DNA of 64,000 nucleotides from Marinagarivorans sp. (GTDB taxonomy: Bacteria > Pseudomonadota > Gammaproteobacteria > Pseudomonadales > Cellvibrionaceae). Of this stretch, positions 46,997 to 55,806 are shown piece after piece; within the stretch, counting starts at the first letter, position 1, and every line of letters begins with the position of its first letter. The DNA lies in NCBI GenBank assembly GCA_028281865.1, contig JANQJB010000044.1:1-64000 (forward strand). The letters run 5' to 3'. Position numbers and translations under genes: made by a program. Under the pieces are notes generated by a model. That model had not been told where the DNA came from, ran no database searches, and worked only from the letters and a program-made list of their open reading frames with translations.

Positions 46997-47047
46997 CTAG
47001 CAATACTTGCTAATAAAAATATTCTTTTTCATTTGTTTGATTTTCAT
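46997..47047 (-). pseudogene. Vestigial start of an RHS C-half gene
   Basis: Just after N-half copy 1, a GAAGAGGTGAGTC leader and a 16-codon frame (MKIKQMKKNIFISKYC) end in TAG. The first bases match the start of the intact C-half gene ([13 protein letters not shown]) in sequence and spacing. I read it as the stub of a second C-half gene whose body was lost. Confidence 0.6.
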
Positions 47048-47065
47048 GACTCACCTCTTCCCAAG

Positions 47066-47529
47066 TTATTGGCACGTCTCGTTCGATGCATTGCGTGGCT
47101 CGATTTTATTGGTTTTTAATTGCCCGCTAGTGAAATAATCGTAAATCGTTACTCGATCATTTTCGATAATACGTTCTGGTTGATTCAGAGTGCTGTGCCA
47201 GCAGGTAACAGTTTCAATCAAATTACTTGGGTTTGAAGGCGCGTCAAGGAAACTCAGGACATTGCTTACAACACCGCTCTTCGGTGTATCGTTCTGCCAT
47301 CTGTAACCTTGCCTTTTAAGTGTTTGACGGCCTTGGGAGTCGTATTCGTAGTAAGTAACGGAATCTTTCCAGTCTGTTTGGGTGCGTAAATAGCCGTTAT
47401 TGTCGTAGCTGTAAAATTTATTCGCGGCTTCACAATTTGTACTGGCTTCACCGCGGACTTCCGCAATTTTAAGTAATCCATTTTTAACATCTACCAGCTC
47501 GTATTCGGTCCATTTGTTTAGCGGGTTTT
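47066..47529 (-). repeat. RHS N-half 3' repeat, copy 1 (partner at 45273-45736)
   Basis: First copy of the 464-base block shared by the two N-half genes; it encodes the segment from NPLNKWTEYE to the terminal SNETCQ. Confidence 0.85.
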
Positions 47530-48733
47530 TTATACGTTTTATTGTTGGTGAAACAGTAATGATTTCATATGCTTCTTTGCCATTTTTTTCTGCCGAGAGT
47601 ATTCGAGTTTTATCAACAGGGTCATAGGACCAGCTTGCGAGTTCTTGACCAGAAGCGTCGAGCTTTTCTATTAAGCGGCCATATCTATTGTATTTGTATG
47701 TTAAAACTATATGTCCGTTTAACCGGATATTTTTTACGAGTGGCTCGGTATCGTATACATCCCAGGAATACTTTAAGGTTGTTGAACCAATAACGATTGA
47801 ATCAATTCGATTGGTATCATACGGATGATAATTGATAGTCAACGATTCACCACGATTATTGGTCACTCCAGATATTTTTCCTGCGGCATACTGTAAATCT
47901 TCTTGATAGCCGTCACGGAAGACTTTTGATTGAAGGGCACCAGAAGAATTAAATATCAGCAATAGTTCACCAGTCGAAACAAAGAATAATCCTCCAACAT
48001 TACTCAGCATATATTGGCTATGAGTTTGTGCTAGAAAATTACCAGTCCCATCGTTAATAAAATTGACGACTTTGCCGGATGGTTCTGTAAGTTTGTAGTG
48101 GTTTGTTGTTACCTCTTCTAATTCGTAATTCCATCCAAACCTCCACAAAGCGTCGTAACTATTGTATTTTCTTTCGACTTTAAATTTGCTACGTTTAGAT
48201 TGATAATCGATCTCAGATTCGTACTTTATCGCGGTACTAATTAATACGGGGTTGGCTACACTACCTTGCCCGCTACAATTGGGTTCAGCTATATTTTCTG
48301 GCATTGAAACGGTAGGCCAACATTGATTGACTTCTCCATCGTCGTCGGTATCCACGGCAAAGCTATTATTGGCATCGCTGCACAATGGTTCTGGTGTATA
48401 CCACGTTTGAACACCATTATTTATATCAATGGTATGGCATCCAGGGTTACATAAATATGCTTTAAAAAATACGCCCATATCTCCAGCTGGAGGGCCGGAA
48501 TGGTATCCGGCAGAAATACAAAACCCGTCCCACTTATGAAATTGACCTCCCCAATATTCCTTGCATCTATACATTGCGCAGGCTTGAGGACTGTCTATAA
48601 ACTCCGGATTTGGTCCGCCAAAATATCCTCTACAATGTTGGACGGTTGTGCTAGTTGGTGGTACTTGAGCTGTTATAGAAAAGCTCACAAAAAGCTGAAA
48701 TCCAATAGCAAAACTTAATAATATCTTAACCAC
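47066..48733 (-). CDS. Secreted RHS N-half protein, copy 1
   Basis: 555 residues from GTG 48733, with an excellent ribosome site AAGGAG seven bases upstream. A signal peptide (ILLSFAIGFQLFVSFSITA) is followed by a Cys-rich segment (QHCRG, ACAMYRCKE) that parallels copy 2 in layout (ACxxxxCR/K) but not in exact sequence. Then come EVNQCWPTVSMPENIAE, VANPVLISTAIKYESEIDY and RHS-type repeats. The two copies diverge through the middle (residues ~150-395) and are nearly identical over the last ~155. It heads the locus; a 17-bp stem lies in its leader at 48755-48793. Confidence 0.8.
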   Translation of the reverse strand: MVKILLSFAIGFQLFVSFSITAQVPPTSTTVQHCRGYFGGPNPEFIDSPQACAMYRCKEYWGGQFHKWDGFCISAGYHSGPPAGDMGVFFKAYLCNPGCHTIDINNGVQTWYTPEPLCSDANNSFAVDTDDDGEVNQCWPTVSMPENIAEPNCSGQGSVANPVLISTAIKYESEIDYQSKRSKFKVERKYNSYDALWRFGWNYELEEVTTNHYKLTEPSGKVVNFINDGTGNFLAQTHSQYMLSNVGGLFFVSTGELLLIFNSSGALQSKVFRDGYQEDLQYAAGKISGVTNNRGESLTINYHPYDTNRIDSIVIGSTTLKYSWDVYDTEPLVKNIRLNGHIVLTYKYNRYGRLIEKLDASGQELASWSYDPVDKTRILSAEKNGKEAYEIITVSPTIKRIKNPLNKWTEYELVDVKNGLLKIAEVRGEASTNCEAANKFYSYDNNGYLRTQTDWKDSVTYYEYDSQGRQTLKRQGYRWQNDTPKSGVVSNVLSFLDAPSNPSNLIETVTCWHSTLNQPERIIENDRVTIYDYFTSGQLKTNKIEPRNASNETCQ

Positions 48734-48754
48734 TTTTCGCTCCTTAAATAATTA

Positions 48755-48793
48755 ATTTTTAGATAGCACTTGTGAAAAGTGCTATCTAAAAAA
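48755..48793 (-). promoter_or_regulatory. Long leader hairpin upstream of the RHS locus
   Basis: ATTTTTAGATAGCACTT pairs with AAGTGCTATCTAAAAAAT around the loop GTGAA (11 perfect GC-containing pairs, extended by an A/T flank). It ends 22 bases before the GTG of the first RHS gene. The T-run is 5' and the A-run 3' on both strands, so it does not look like a terminator; it could be an operator or a 5'-end RNA structure. Confidence 0.5.
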
Positions 48794-49574
48794 TACGATA
48801 AAATATTTTAGGCAGAAATTTTACAGCGAAACTATAAAATTATTTCCAGTAACTCTACTTTATAAACTACGTTAGTTGTTTATAAAGTACGTATCAATAT
48901 TGAAAGTTTTATTACAGCGAAAGAATTTATATTTGGCGATATGACAAAAATATAATATTTTTTTAGAGTAAATTTCATGACAGGCAATTCAGCGACAGTA
49001 ATAAATTGTGTCGAAATAATTGGATTAAATTGCTAGCTTAATTTGGCTTGCGCAACATTGCACTGATACATTTTGAAAAACTGAATCAGTGTGCAATAGG
49101 AATAAAAAGCAATATTAAAAATGTTTAATTCTGAGAATGCGCAATAATCTAAAAATTTTGGATAAATTAATTATATTGATAGCTCCCACTATAAAATAAA
49201 TCTAAGATATTTTTTTCAGTCGTTGCGATTATCCCAGATCATTGCATGCTCTAACACTACCAATTCTTGTAGTTTTAAAGACTTAAATGCTTTTCAGTCA
49301 TCTTGCTTAGATTTAAGGGTGATCCTGTATTCGCCGGCGACTCGATTCATCCGCTGTCGGAGCTAAGCGATATACACATTTCGAAATGTTAAGTTCGCGA
49401 GTAGTAGAAGTGTAGCGCCATAGCGTGGTGCCTGTATAAAATTTGGTCGACTTAATATGATTGAGTTAGATGGATTGCATGAGCTAGTGTGGAACAGCTT
49501 GCAAAGAGTGATATTGAAGGTCAGATTTATTAGACTATTTTCTGCGCATATACATGCACTTGTACTAAATGAAA
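48794..49574. other. Long AT-rich intergenic region
   Basis: Nearly 800 bases of AT-rich sequence between two minus-strand genes, with no convincing open frame, tRNA fold or long repeat. It is expected to carry the RHS promoter near its left end. Confidence 0.45.
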
Positions 49575-51398
49575 TTATTGTTCTTCTAAATTCACTTTTA
49601 CATTTTGCATCACAACAATTGGCACTCTAGTTTTTACCATAGGGTCAAGCTCAGCCTTTTCTTCAAGCAAACGCAAAAAGTACATGGGGAAACTACGGAA
49701 TTTAAGTTGGACTTTGGCAGTACTTCCCGCGGGCAACGCTAGTTCATTTAGGTCGTAGTGCAAGATTTTTGTTTCTTCTACGTCAATTAAATGATTTTTA
49801 ATACCGGCTGCTTGCCAAGGCATATCGACAACGTGCTGGTAATAGTTTTCTTGTGGGATATCTTTTACATCTAAAAAGTCCTGTGCAAATTTAACCAGTT
49901 GTGGGTCTCCCTCTGGGTTCAATGAATGCTTGGGGTTGCCATCCATCAAATCGCCATTTGCATCTAACATACCGCTTTCGAACAAGAGCTCTTCGTCGGG
50001 GGAAAATACCTGCACGTGCAACCACATCTGGCGCTCTGCGGTAGCGCCAGATGGCAAAGCGTGCCCGGCGAGATTTTCGATTTCAATTTCGAGCAGCTTG
50101 CCGCCGTTTATAAACTTAGCGCGCAGGTCTGCGGCCGAGCGCAAAAGTTTTGCGGAGGCTTCACGTAATTCGTAATAACCGGGAAAAGCGTCCGGCTCCA
50201 CCAACGATACATCTACGCCGACCATCGTATGGTCATGAATTTCTCTTAGCGGCCCGTCAGTTGCCGCTTGGCCCATCGAAGCAGGCATATGACAGTCCTG
50301 GCATGTTTTTTCGTCTGGGCCAGGTATCGCGAATTTGCTCTTACTCCACTCGTCAAAAGTTTCCTCAAGCAAGGCCCCTTTGGGGTTGATTACGTTATGG
50401 CACGGTGCACATACTTCGCTTTGTCCGAGCAGCTCATTAAAGGACGAAGCGTGAGCTTCTGTTGGCACCGGGTCTATTAACGTGCCGAGCTTGATGCCAT
50501 TTGGCGTCATCGACATGCGAGCATTATGGGGCTCCAACACATCGGTAATGGAATGACAGACATCGCAGGAAACACCTTTTTGGGCAATCTCAGAAAGTGC
50601 TGAAAGATCTTGCTCAAAGATACCGTCTGAAGTCTCTTTTACTGGTACTTCATTACGAACAAACCCGATGGGTGCGTGGCACTGCACACAAAATTGGCCG
50701 AGCTTTCCTTTTGTGGCTTGCTGCCCCATCTTGCTCATCGCAATAAATACGGGGTCAATTGCGCCATAAGCGTGGTTCGAGATGGACCACTGCTCGACGT
50801 GTTTGGGGTGGCAGCGCTCACAGGTATCGGGGTCCTCAAAAGTAAGCGCAACTGATTCGCGCTCCTCGACTTTGCCAAGTTTGCTATAAGTCATTCCTGA
50901 AATGGCGGGGGCTTCAGGGTCGGCTCCCGCGTCTATCCAATCTTTTATAAAATTAAGAGCGCTTACACGGCAGCGTGTTCGTAAATTCGGCATCGGTCCA
51001 CCTTCGCCGACACCGGGCTCTTCCATTTTTCGAATTAAAAAACTTTTGCGCGCGTCGCCGGGTTTTACTAGAAGCCAACCGTTAGCTTTGGCGACAGGGT
51101 TTTCTGACATTGTTGGCTTGCCATCAGAGTCGAAAAAGTGGGCTTTAGTTGACTCAAGGCTGGAGAAATCCAGTGGAACTTTTAGCCGCTGGGCAGTTTG
51201 ACTTTCTGCTTCGTTCGCCTGAAGCAATTCACCGTTATGGCAAGACGCGCACAAAGGCTTAAGTATGCCCTTGTGAATTTGTTCGAGCTGTGTCGTTGCG
51301 GGTATAACATCGTCATTTGGTTTTGGCTCTTTATTTTTATTTGCGCCAGTGCAAGCACAAACTGAAAATGCGAGTGCGCTTAAAAAAAAGAATTTCAT
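49575..51398 (-). CDS. Six-heme cytochrome c lipoprotein
   Basis: About 607 residues from ATG 51398 (AGGAAA about eight bases upstream), with a lipoprotein-like signal ending VCAC. Six CxxCH motifs are visible: CASCH near the N-terminus in a mono-heme cytochrome-like domain, then CERCH, CVQCH, CDVCH, CAPCH and CQDCH in a cytochrome c554-like multiheme domain (HVEQWSISNHAYG precedes the third). The last ~200 residues are a beta-sandwich (INGGKLLEIEIENLAGHALPSG, with a His-Ala-Leu-Pro motif common in such proteins). It is a periplasmic electron-transfer protein or reductase; the acceptor is unknown. No cytochrome maturation genes are in the window. Confidence 0.88.
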   Translation of the reverse strand: MKFFFLSALAFSVCACTGANKNKEPKPNDDVIPATTQLEQIHKGILKPLCASCHNGELLQANEAESQTAQRLKVPLDFSSLESTKAHFFDSDGKPTMSENPVAKANGWLLVKPGDARKSFLIRKMEEPGVGEGGPMPNLRTRCRVSALNFIKDWIDAGADPEAPAISGMTYSKLGKVEERESVALTFEDPDTCERCHPKHVEQWSISNHAYGAIDPVFIAMSKMGQQATKGKLGQFCVQCHAPIGFVRNEVPVKETSDGIFEQDLSALSEIAQKGVSCDVCHSITDVLEPHNARMSMTPNGIKLGTLIDPVPTEAHASSFNELLGQSEVCAPCHNVINPKGALLEETFDEWSKSKFAIPGPDEKTCQDCHMPASMGQAATDGPLREIHDHTMVGVDVSLVEPDAFPGYYELREASAKLLRSAADLRAKFINGGKLLEIEIENLAGHALPSGATAERQMWLHVQVFSPDEELLFESGMLDANGDLMDGNPKHSLNPEGDPQLVKFAQDFLDVKDIPQENYYQHVVDMPWQAAGIKNHLIDVEETKILHYDLNELALPAGSTAKVQLKFRSFPMYFLRLLEEKAELDPMVKTRVPIVVMQNVKVNLEEQ

Positions 51399-51672
51399 TG
51401 ATAAATTTCCTACTGCGTCCATTAGTGCATGCATTTATTTATTAATTATTTACTACAAAGCAAGCAATTAGCTAAAAGCGAGATGTACCATATTGATCGT
51501 TATAAGGGTAGTGTTAAACGATCTAAATCAATGTTCATTACAAATTGTGGGACTAAATTAACGAAAATTACCAAAGAAGAGATTTATACTTAATACGGGA
51601 AAATAAAATTTTTGGGGCATACCGGTTTGTATGCATTGCCGCTTTAGACAGATTATATTGAACTTGTTTTTA

Positions 51673-52035
51673 CTAGATCTTTTTTAAGCGAACCTGAAAC
51701 TCTCTGGTAATAACATGACAATCGTCACTGCGTACAGTAAATTCTTCTGACGCATATGTCTGATAACCTGCTTTTGAAATTACAAATTGATACGTGCCTG
51801 TGCGCTCCATTGCGCCTTGAAACTCAAATGATTGGCAAGGGCTAAGATCTGGCGAGTCATAACTTTCTATATATTCTCCATCGATCAATTCTAAGCTGAA
51901 ACCACAGATGGGCTCAGAGCTCTCTTCTTCATACACTTGAATTGTTACTCCAGGCTTAATATCCAATGTGCATACCAAATCACTGCCGCATGCCTGCAGC
52001 ATGGCTATGAGTAATAAGGTATGTATGTATTTCAT
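51673..52035 (-). CDS. Small lipoprotein, carboxypeptidase-regulatory-like domain
   Basis: 120 residues with lipobox LQAC (Cys 16). The mature part is a seven-strand beta-sandwich by pattern (GVTIQVYEE, CGFSLELIDGEY, TGTYQFVISKAGYQTYASEEF), where SKAGYQ recalls the KxGY motif of carboxypeptidase-regulatory/PEGA-like domains. Five cysteines besides the lipobox one suggest disulfides. It stands alone and its role is unknown. Confidence 0.65.
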   Translation of the reverse strand: MKYIHTLLLIAMLQACGSDLVCTLDIKPGVTIQVYEEESSEPICGFSLELIDGEYIESYDSPDLSPCQSFEFQGAMERTGTYQFVISKAGYQTYASEEFTVRSDDCHVITREFQVRLKKI

Positions 52036-52389
52036 TTGAGTATTTTAACAATAATGTAAAAGTTTACTTGCCGATGGCTTTGGAAGAACACTGCTACTCA
52101 CATACTTGGCCGATATTAACGGATGTTTTTGGGTTTCACAGCGTCTCCGTGCTCAAAAGTGAATAAATAGGTAATTTTACGTATTTTCAAGTATCCGTAA
52201 ATTTAACAATTTAAAACGATTAATGAAGATATTTATGAGCGTCTTTTAAAGAGTATCTTTCATCGCAAAATGACAAACCTTAGCTGCACATGGCGATTAG
52301 TATCAAAAGGGGATGATCTATAAGCGATTTCGTTTATTGTGAAAACAAGGATTTCTGGTATTTCTTAAGCACGTGTCTAAAATTTAATA
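52036..52389. other. Intergenic region upstream of the effector-like gene
   Basis: About 350 bases between divergent genes, AT-rich around 52170-52230. No repeat, RNA gene or open frame supported. Confidence 0.4.
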
Positions 52390-54426
52390 ATGTATAAAGA
52401 TCTTCAAAGGGTTGAGGAGACTCAAACTAGCCCAAGGAATAATGCTACTCAAAATATTACCCATAATAGGGTAGAAAACATCTTTGCGGACAATCGGCCA
52501 AAGGATTATATTCAGAGGGCGGTCAGTGATTGCTCTCGCAACGTTGTTGATTCACCTAGCCGACTCACTCGTTCTTCTGAAAACCCAATAAGGCCCTTGC
52601 AGGAAAATTGCCTGAATCATGTTCCGGTGATGCAAAACAACACACAGCCGATTATTCAGCGTTTTAAAGAAGAAGGGGAATACCACGTTTCCAATGACGA
52701 CACGATGGCAGTCAACAAGAAAAAGAACAACCACGATTTATACGCGACAGAAGCCAGAATAAATACGGCTGAGACTGAGTTGCGGCGCAAAAGTAATGCG
52801 ATAACCTTAAGTGCTGGTGCAAAAGATGCTAGCGTAAAAAACTTAAATAAAGTTGAAGTTAACTTATCGTTTGACGATACACTCTTTTCTAGCCATCAGC
52901 ACAAAGCGAAACAAGAGCGAGACCAGGAAGTTGAATTGCCGTCAGAGTGTGGGCATGGTGCTCAAGCCGTTCTAGGTGCAGCGATTAAAAATGAACGGCA
53001 TGTCGGCAACGCTTTTACCTTAAGCGATACCGATCATGAAAGCGATCGTATTGCTAATTTGCTAGCAAGATCTTCAAGTCTTGCACCAGCTAAAGCTACC
53101 TGGTATGCCAAATGGACGCGCTTAATGGGTTTAGTCGACGACTGCCTTGACGCTCATAACTTACTAGAAGCAAAAACCAATGTTCCACGCGCAAATATAC
53201 TGGCGGCGATGACAGAAGTTGATCTTGTTGATCGGTCTGCCGGGTCCGATAATATTGCTCTAAATTTTGACCTTGATGTGGATACATACAAACCCAAGGT
53301 TAATCATGTGAAAGGCCAACTTTCCATCCGTGTCATGATGCGACACTTAGATGAAAAGGTAAATGAACTCGAACATGAGATAATGGCAACCGTTGATGCG
53401 GGCGGGCATGGCGTGACGCAGGCTCAGTTACTTGAAAATATTGATATTAGGAAAAAGATAATTGCATTGTATTCAAAAAGTAAATTTCCAAAAGCTACCA
53501 TTGATGCCGCATTGAGATTATCCGCAAAAACGGGCTCGAAAAGTACCTACTTTGCGGACCATACGGATGATGCAACTGCATATAAAAATGACTTAAATTA
53601 CTTCGCAGGTTCAAGAATGAAATCGTTTTTAGAAAGCGTAGTAACTGAAATTGAGAAAAATATAAAAATATTAACAGCCCAGCGGCGTGAGCAGTTTGGT
53701 AATGCAGATGGGTTAAATGCTTCGGTGGATCCAGACGTAGGCCAAGCTTATGGGATTATTGGCGGTGGATTTGAAGTTATTGATATGGGGCGATGGAACT
53801 GGCATTGGGCATCGGTGATCATGAAATCAGATACGGATAATGTCACGATGGAAGCGCACGCCATGTATCGACAAGGTGCCGAAACACATAATGCCCGGTG
53901 GGATTTTCGAATGTATGGACGGCCGTTGGACTCGGGTGAGAATGACGGTAAAACATTCCACGATATTCAACGTGGTCGAGGTTTTGGAGGTACACCGGTA
54001 ACTGTTTTGGGGCTACCGCATACAACAGAAATTGTAGCCCCAAATTTTGCTGCATATGGAATACAAGACTTTAGCACAGCACAGATAAATTCTGCGCTTA
54101 ATGCAACTTTCAATTTAGAGTTTGATGTTGAAATGTATAAAGATGTTGCGGAAACAGCAAAGATGCTTGAATACTATGAAGCTGACAAAAATACATTTGC
54201 TCAAAATTATGCCAAGTTGCCTGCGAAATTTAGATCTGATATGGCAGACGCTCACTACAATGTGTTTATTCAGAAATTAGAGTTGCTAAAAGCTGGAATA
54301 GATGAGTCATCGACACGAATGGTAGCTGAAGAAAGTGTGCGTAGCAAAAGCGGCGATGTTGTCGCTATCCTCAAGCGACTCGATAGCCAGCTTAAAGAAA
54401 AAAGAAGACAGCATAAAATTAGTTAA
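52390..54426 (+). CDS. Large orphan with eCIS-effector-like N-terminus and possible Cys peptidase core
   Basis: 678 residues, no signal peptide or membrane helix. The first ~110 residues are disordered and contain ADNRPKDYIQRAV and QPIIQRF; the DNRPxxxxQR and xxQR patterns are those I know from N-terminal segments of DUF4157/extracellular-contraction-system-associated proteins. The folded part has SECGHGAQAVLGA (Cys 187) and later NWHWASVIM (His 472) with VTMEAHA (Glu 488) in the order Cys-His-acid of papain-like enzymes. Helical segments at ~300-450 lie between, and a charged helical C-terminus (KSGDVVAILKRLDSQLKEKRR) ends it. No family is recognised; enzyme activity is an inference. The gene is single, with a hairpin terminator at 54452-54486. 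Confidence 0.7.
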   Translation: MYKDLQRVEETQTSPRNNATQNITHNRVENIFADNRPKDYIQRAVSDCSRNVVDSPSRLTRSSENPIRPLQENCLNHVPVMQNNTQPIIQRFKEEGEYHVSNDDTMAVNKKKNNHDLYATEARINTAETELRRKSNAITLSAGAKDASVKNLNKVEVNLSFDDTLFSSHQHKAKQERDQEVELPSECGHGAQAVLGAAIKNERHVGNAFTLSDTDHESDRIANLLARSSSLAPAKATWYAKWTRLMGLVDDCLDAHNLLEAKTNVPRANILAAMTEVDLVDRSAGSDNIALNFDLDVDTYKPKVNHVKGQLSIRVMMRHLDEKVNELEHEIMATVDAGGHGVTQAQLLENIDIRKKIIALYSKSKFPKATIDAALRLSAKTGSKSTYFADHTDDATAYKNDLNYFAGSRMKSFLESVVTEIEKNIKILTAQRREQFGNADGLNASVDPDVGQAYGIIGGGFEVIDMGRWNWHWASVIMKSDTDNVTMEAHAMYRQGAETHNARWDFRMYGRPLDSGENDGKTFHDIQRGRGFGGTPVTVLGLPHTTEIVAPNFAAYGIQDFSTAQINSALNATFNLEFDVEMYKDVAETAKMLEYYEADKNTFAQNYAKLPAKFRSDMADAHYNVFIQKLELLKAGIDESSTRMVAEESVRSKSGDVVAILKRLDSQLKEKRRQHKIS

Positions 54427-54451
54427 GCTTCGCGATATATATTTGGAGTGC

Positions 54452-54486
54452 CCAAAGGATATGTTGTTCTCTCACATATCCTTTGG
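54452..54486. terminator. Bidirectional hairpin between convergent genes
   Basis: Perfect 13-bp arms CCAAAGGATATGT and ACATATCCTTTGG with a 9-base loop, 26 bases after the effector-like gene and 20 bases from the converging lipoprotein gene. There is no long T-tract on either side. Confidence 0.6.
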
Positions 54487-54505
54487 ATTCAAAGAATATT
54501 AGAAT

Positions 54506-54937
54506 CTACTTCCCAACGTATTTAGTTTTCTTGATCTCGTCCTTACCATCGGCATTGTCGACAAGCACGGGTTTGATATGCCCTGCTAATAAGCCCATTT
54601 TAACTTCTAAGCGCACATAGCGTTCTTGGCCAGCGTCCAAGTTTAAAGAAAGGCTTCTTTTAGCTTCAGTCGATGCTGAAACCTCGTAGCTTCCAGCGGG
54701 ACGATCGACAAAGAAAAAACCTTGGGGAACTGCTTTTCCGACGACTTCGCCATTCACTTTAACGCCGGGTTGAATAGCTGCACCAAATGTTGCCGTGCGA
54801 TAAATATAAATTCGACCGGAGTCCTCTGGAATTGCAGGTATGCTAGAGGCGTATTCTTCAAACTTTGGGCCGGTAGCACAACCGGAGAGAAAGAAAAAAG
54901 ATAAGATTAAAGAAACGAATATAAATTTATATTTCAT
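54506..54937 (-). CDS. DUF2846 lipoprotein
   Basis: 143 residues with lipobox LSGC (Cys 19). The DUF2846 pattern is clear: GRIYIYRTATFGAAIQPGVKVNG, then GFFFVDRPAGSYEVSAST and ERYVRLEVKMGLLAGHIKPVLV. These are small beta-sandwich lipoproteins of the envelope with unknown function. It overlaps the upstream lipoprotein gene by 11 bases, so the two are translationally coupled and may act together. Confidence 0.8.
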   Translation of the reverse strand: MKYKFIFVSLILSFFFLSGCATGPKFEEYASSIPAIPEDSGRIYIYRTATFGAAIQPGVKVNGEVVGKAVPQGFFFVDRPAGSYEVSASTEAKRSLSLNLDAGQERYVRLEVKMGLLAGHIKPVLVDNADGKDEIKKTKYVGK

Positions 54938-55313
54938 TGTTTTGCTCCATTTTTACTAGGTTAATTGAAACCGGTTTAGATTTTATAAAAGTCTTTTCTA
55001 TGGGTAGATAGTAACCAACAACTTCTGCGTTATTCACGACGATATATCCTTCATGGACATTAAAACTATTAACAATCACAACTTGATCTTTAGTTTTAAA
55101 TACTACTCCGTGTTCGATTCTACCTATCTCTTGCCAGGTAGTGCCTGCTTTAAGTTTTGTAGCGCTGGCGTTGGAAGCTTTAACTGAAATAGCTTCTTCT
55201 AACTCGAATAAACTTGAATTGCTTGAGGGGATAAGTTCAGTTTGGAGTCTAACTTGATTGGCTGAGCAGGCTGTAATTAGTAATAAAAATGAAATATGTA
55301 TGATTTTTTTCAA
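54927..55313 (-). CDS. Small lipoprotein, hypothetical
   Basis: 128 residues with lipobox ITAC (Cys 16). The mature part is mostly beta strands: SVKASNASATKLKAGTTWQE, GVVFKTKDQVVIVNSF, EGYIVVNNAEVVGYYLPIE. I recognise no family. Its end overlaps the DUF2846 gene by 11 bases, the only operon context. It probably sits in the outer membrane inner leaflet. Confidence 0.65.
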   Translation of the reverse strand: MKKIIHISFLLLITACSANQVRLQTELIPSSNSSLFELEEAISVKASNASATKLKAGTTWQEIGRIEHGVVFKTKDQVVIVNSFNVHEGYIVVNNAEVVGYYLPIEKTFIKSKPVSINLVKMEQNNEI

Positions 55314-55806
55314 AAATTTTTCCTTAATTTTTAAGCATAATTTAGAACTGCTTAAGTTCTAAAATGGTTTAGAGTTATAAGTGACCTAGGTCTAAAACAG
55401 TAATCTAGGTTAAAAACAAGGCAGGTTCCAACGAAGTGATATTAAAGGATAGATCTTCCCAGAAATACAAGCCATTGGTCCTAGTGAGTTTATTGTTCCT
55501 AGTTATTTTTATTTCCTAGCTAAGTTTGTAACGTTGCGCAGAATAATGGAACTTATAGTAACTTACAAACCTTTAAATTTATATTGATTGAGAATTGATC
55601 TTTTTGAGTGATAATAGGGCAGTGTTGGCCGATGTAAGCCCATCGTGAAGATCTTTAAATACAGGAAGACAAGCTAGATATTCTTCGTCTGTACTGCATA
55701 AATTAATTTTCGTTGAAAATTTCTTATTGATTTTGGGCATTAAATTTTAAAACAAAAAAAGGCGAAGTAGATACTTCGCCTTTTTCTTCAATACAACTAT
55801 TTCGTT
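55314..55806. other. Intergenic region
   Basis: About 490 bases between two minus-strand genes, AT-rich. It holds the terminator of the PEP-CTERM gene at 55758-55785. I see short repeated words (TAAGTTCTAAAATGG, TAGGTCTAAAACAG near 55350-55400) but no gene. Confidence 0.45.
55758..55785. terminator. Terminator after PEP-CTERM gene
   Basis: GGCGAAGTA (55761-55769) and TACTTCGCC (55772-55780) form a 9-bp stem flanked by A and T runs, so it can end transcripts from either side; it lies about 26 bases past the minus-strand stop. Confidence 0.8.

Noticed and set aside
45273-47529. Direct repeats as a mobile element or IS pair
   Set aside because: The repeats are the 3' ends of paralogous RHS genes; no transposase, terminal inverted repeats or target duplication is seen.
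48755-48793. Hairpin as a rho-independent terminator
   Set aside because: The T-run precedes the stem on each strand and no gene ends there; regulatory leader is more likely.
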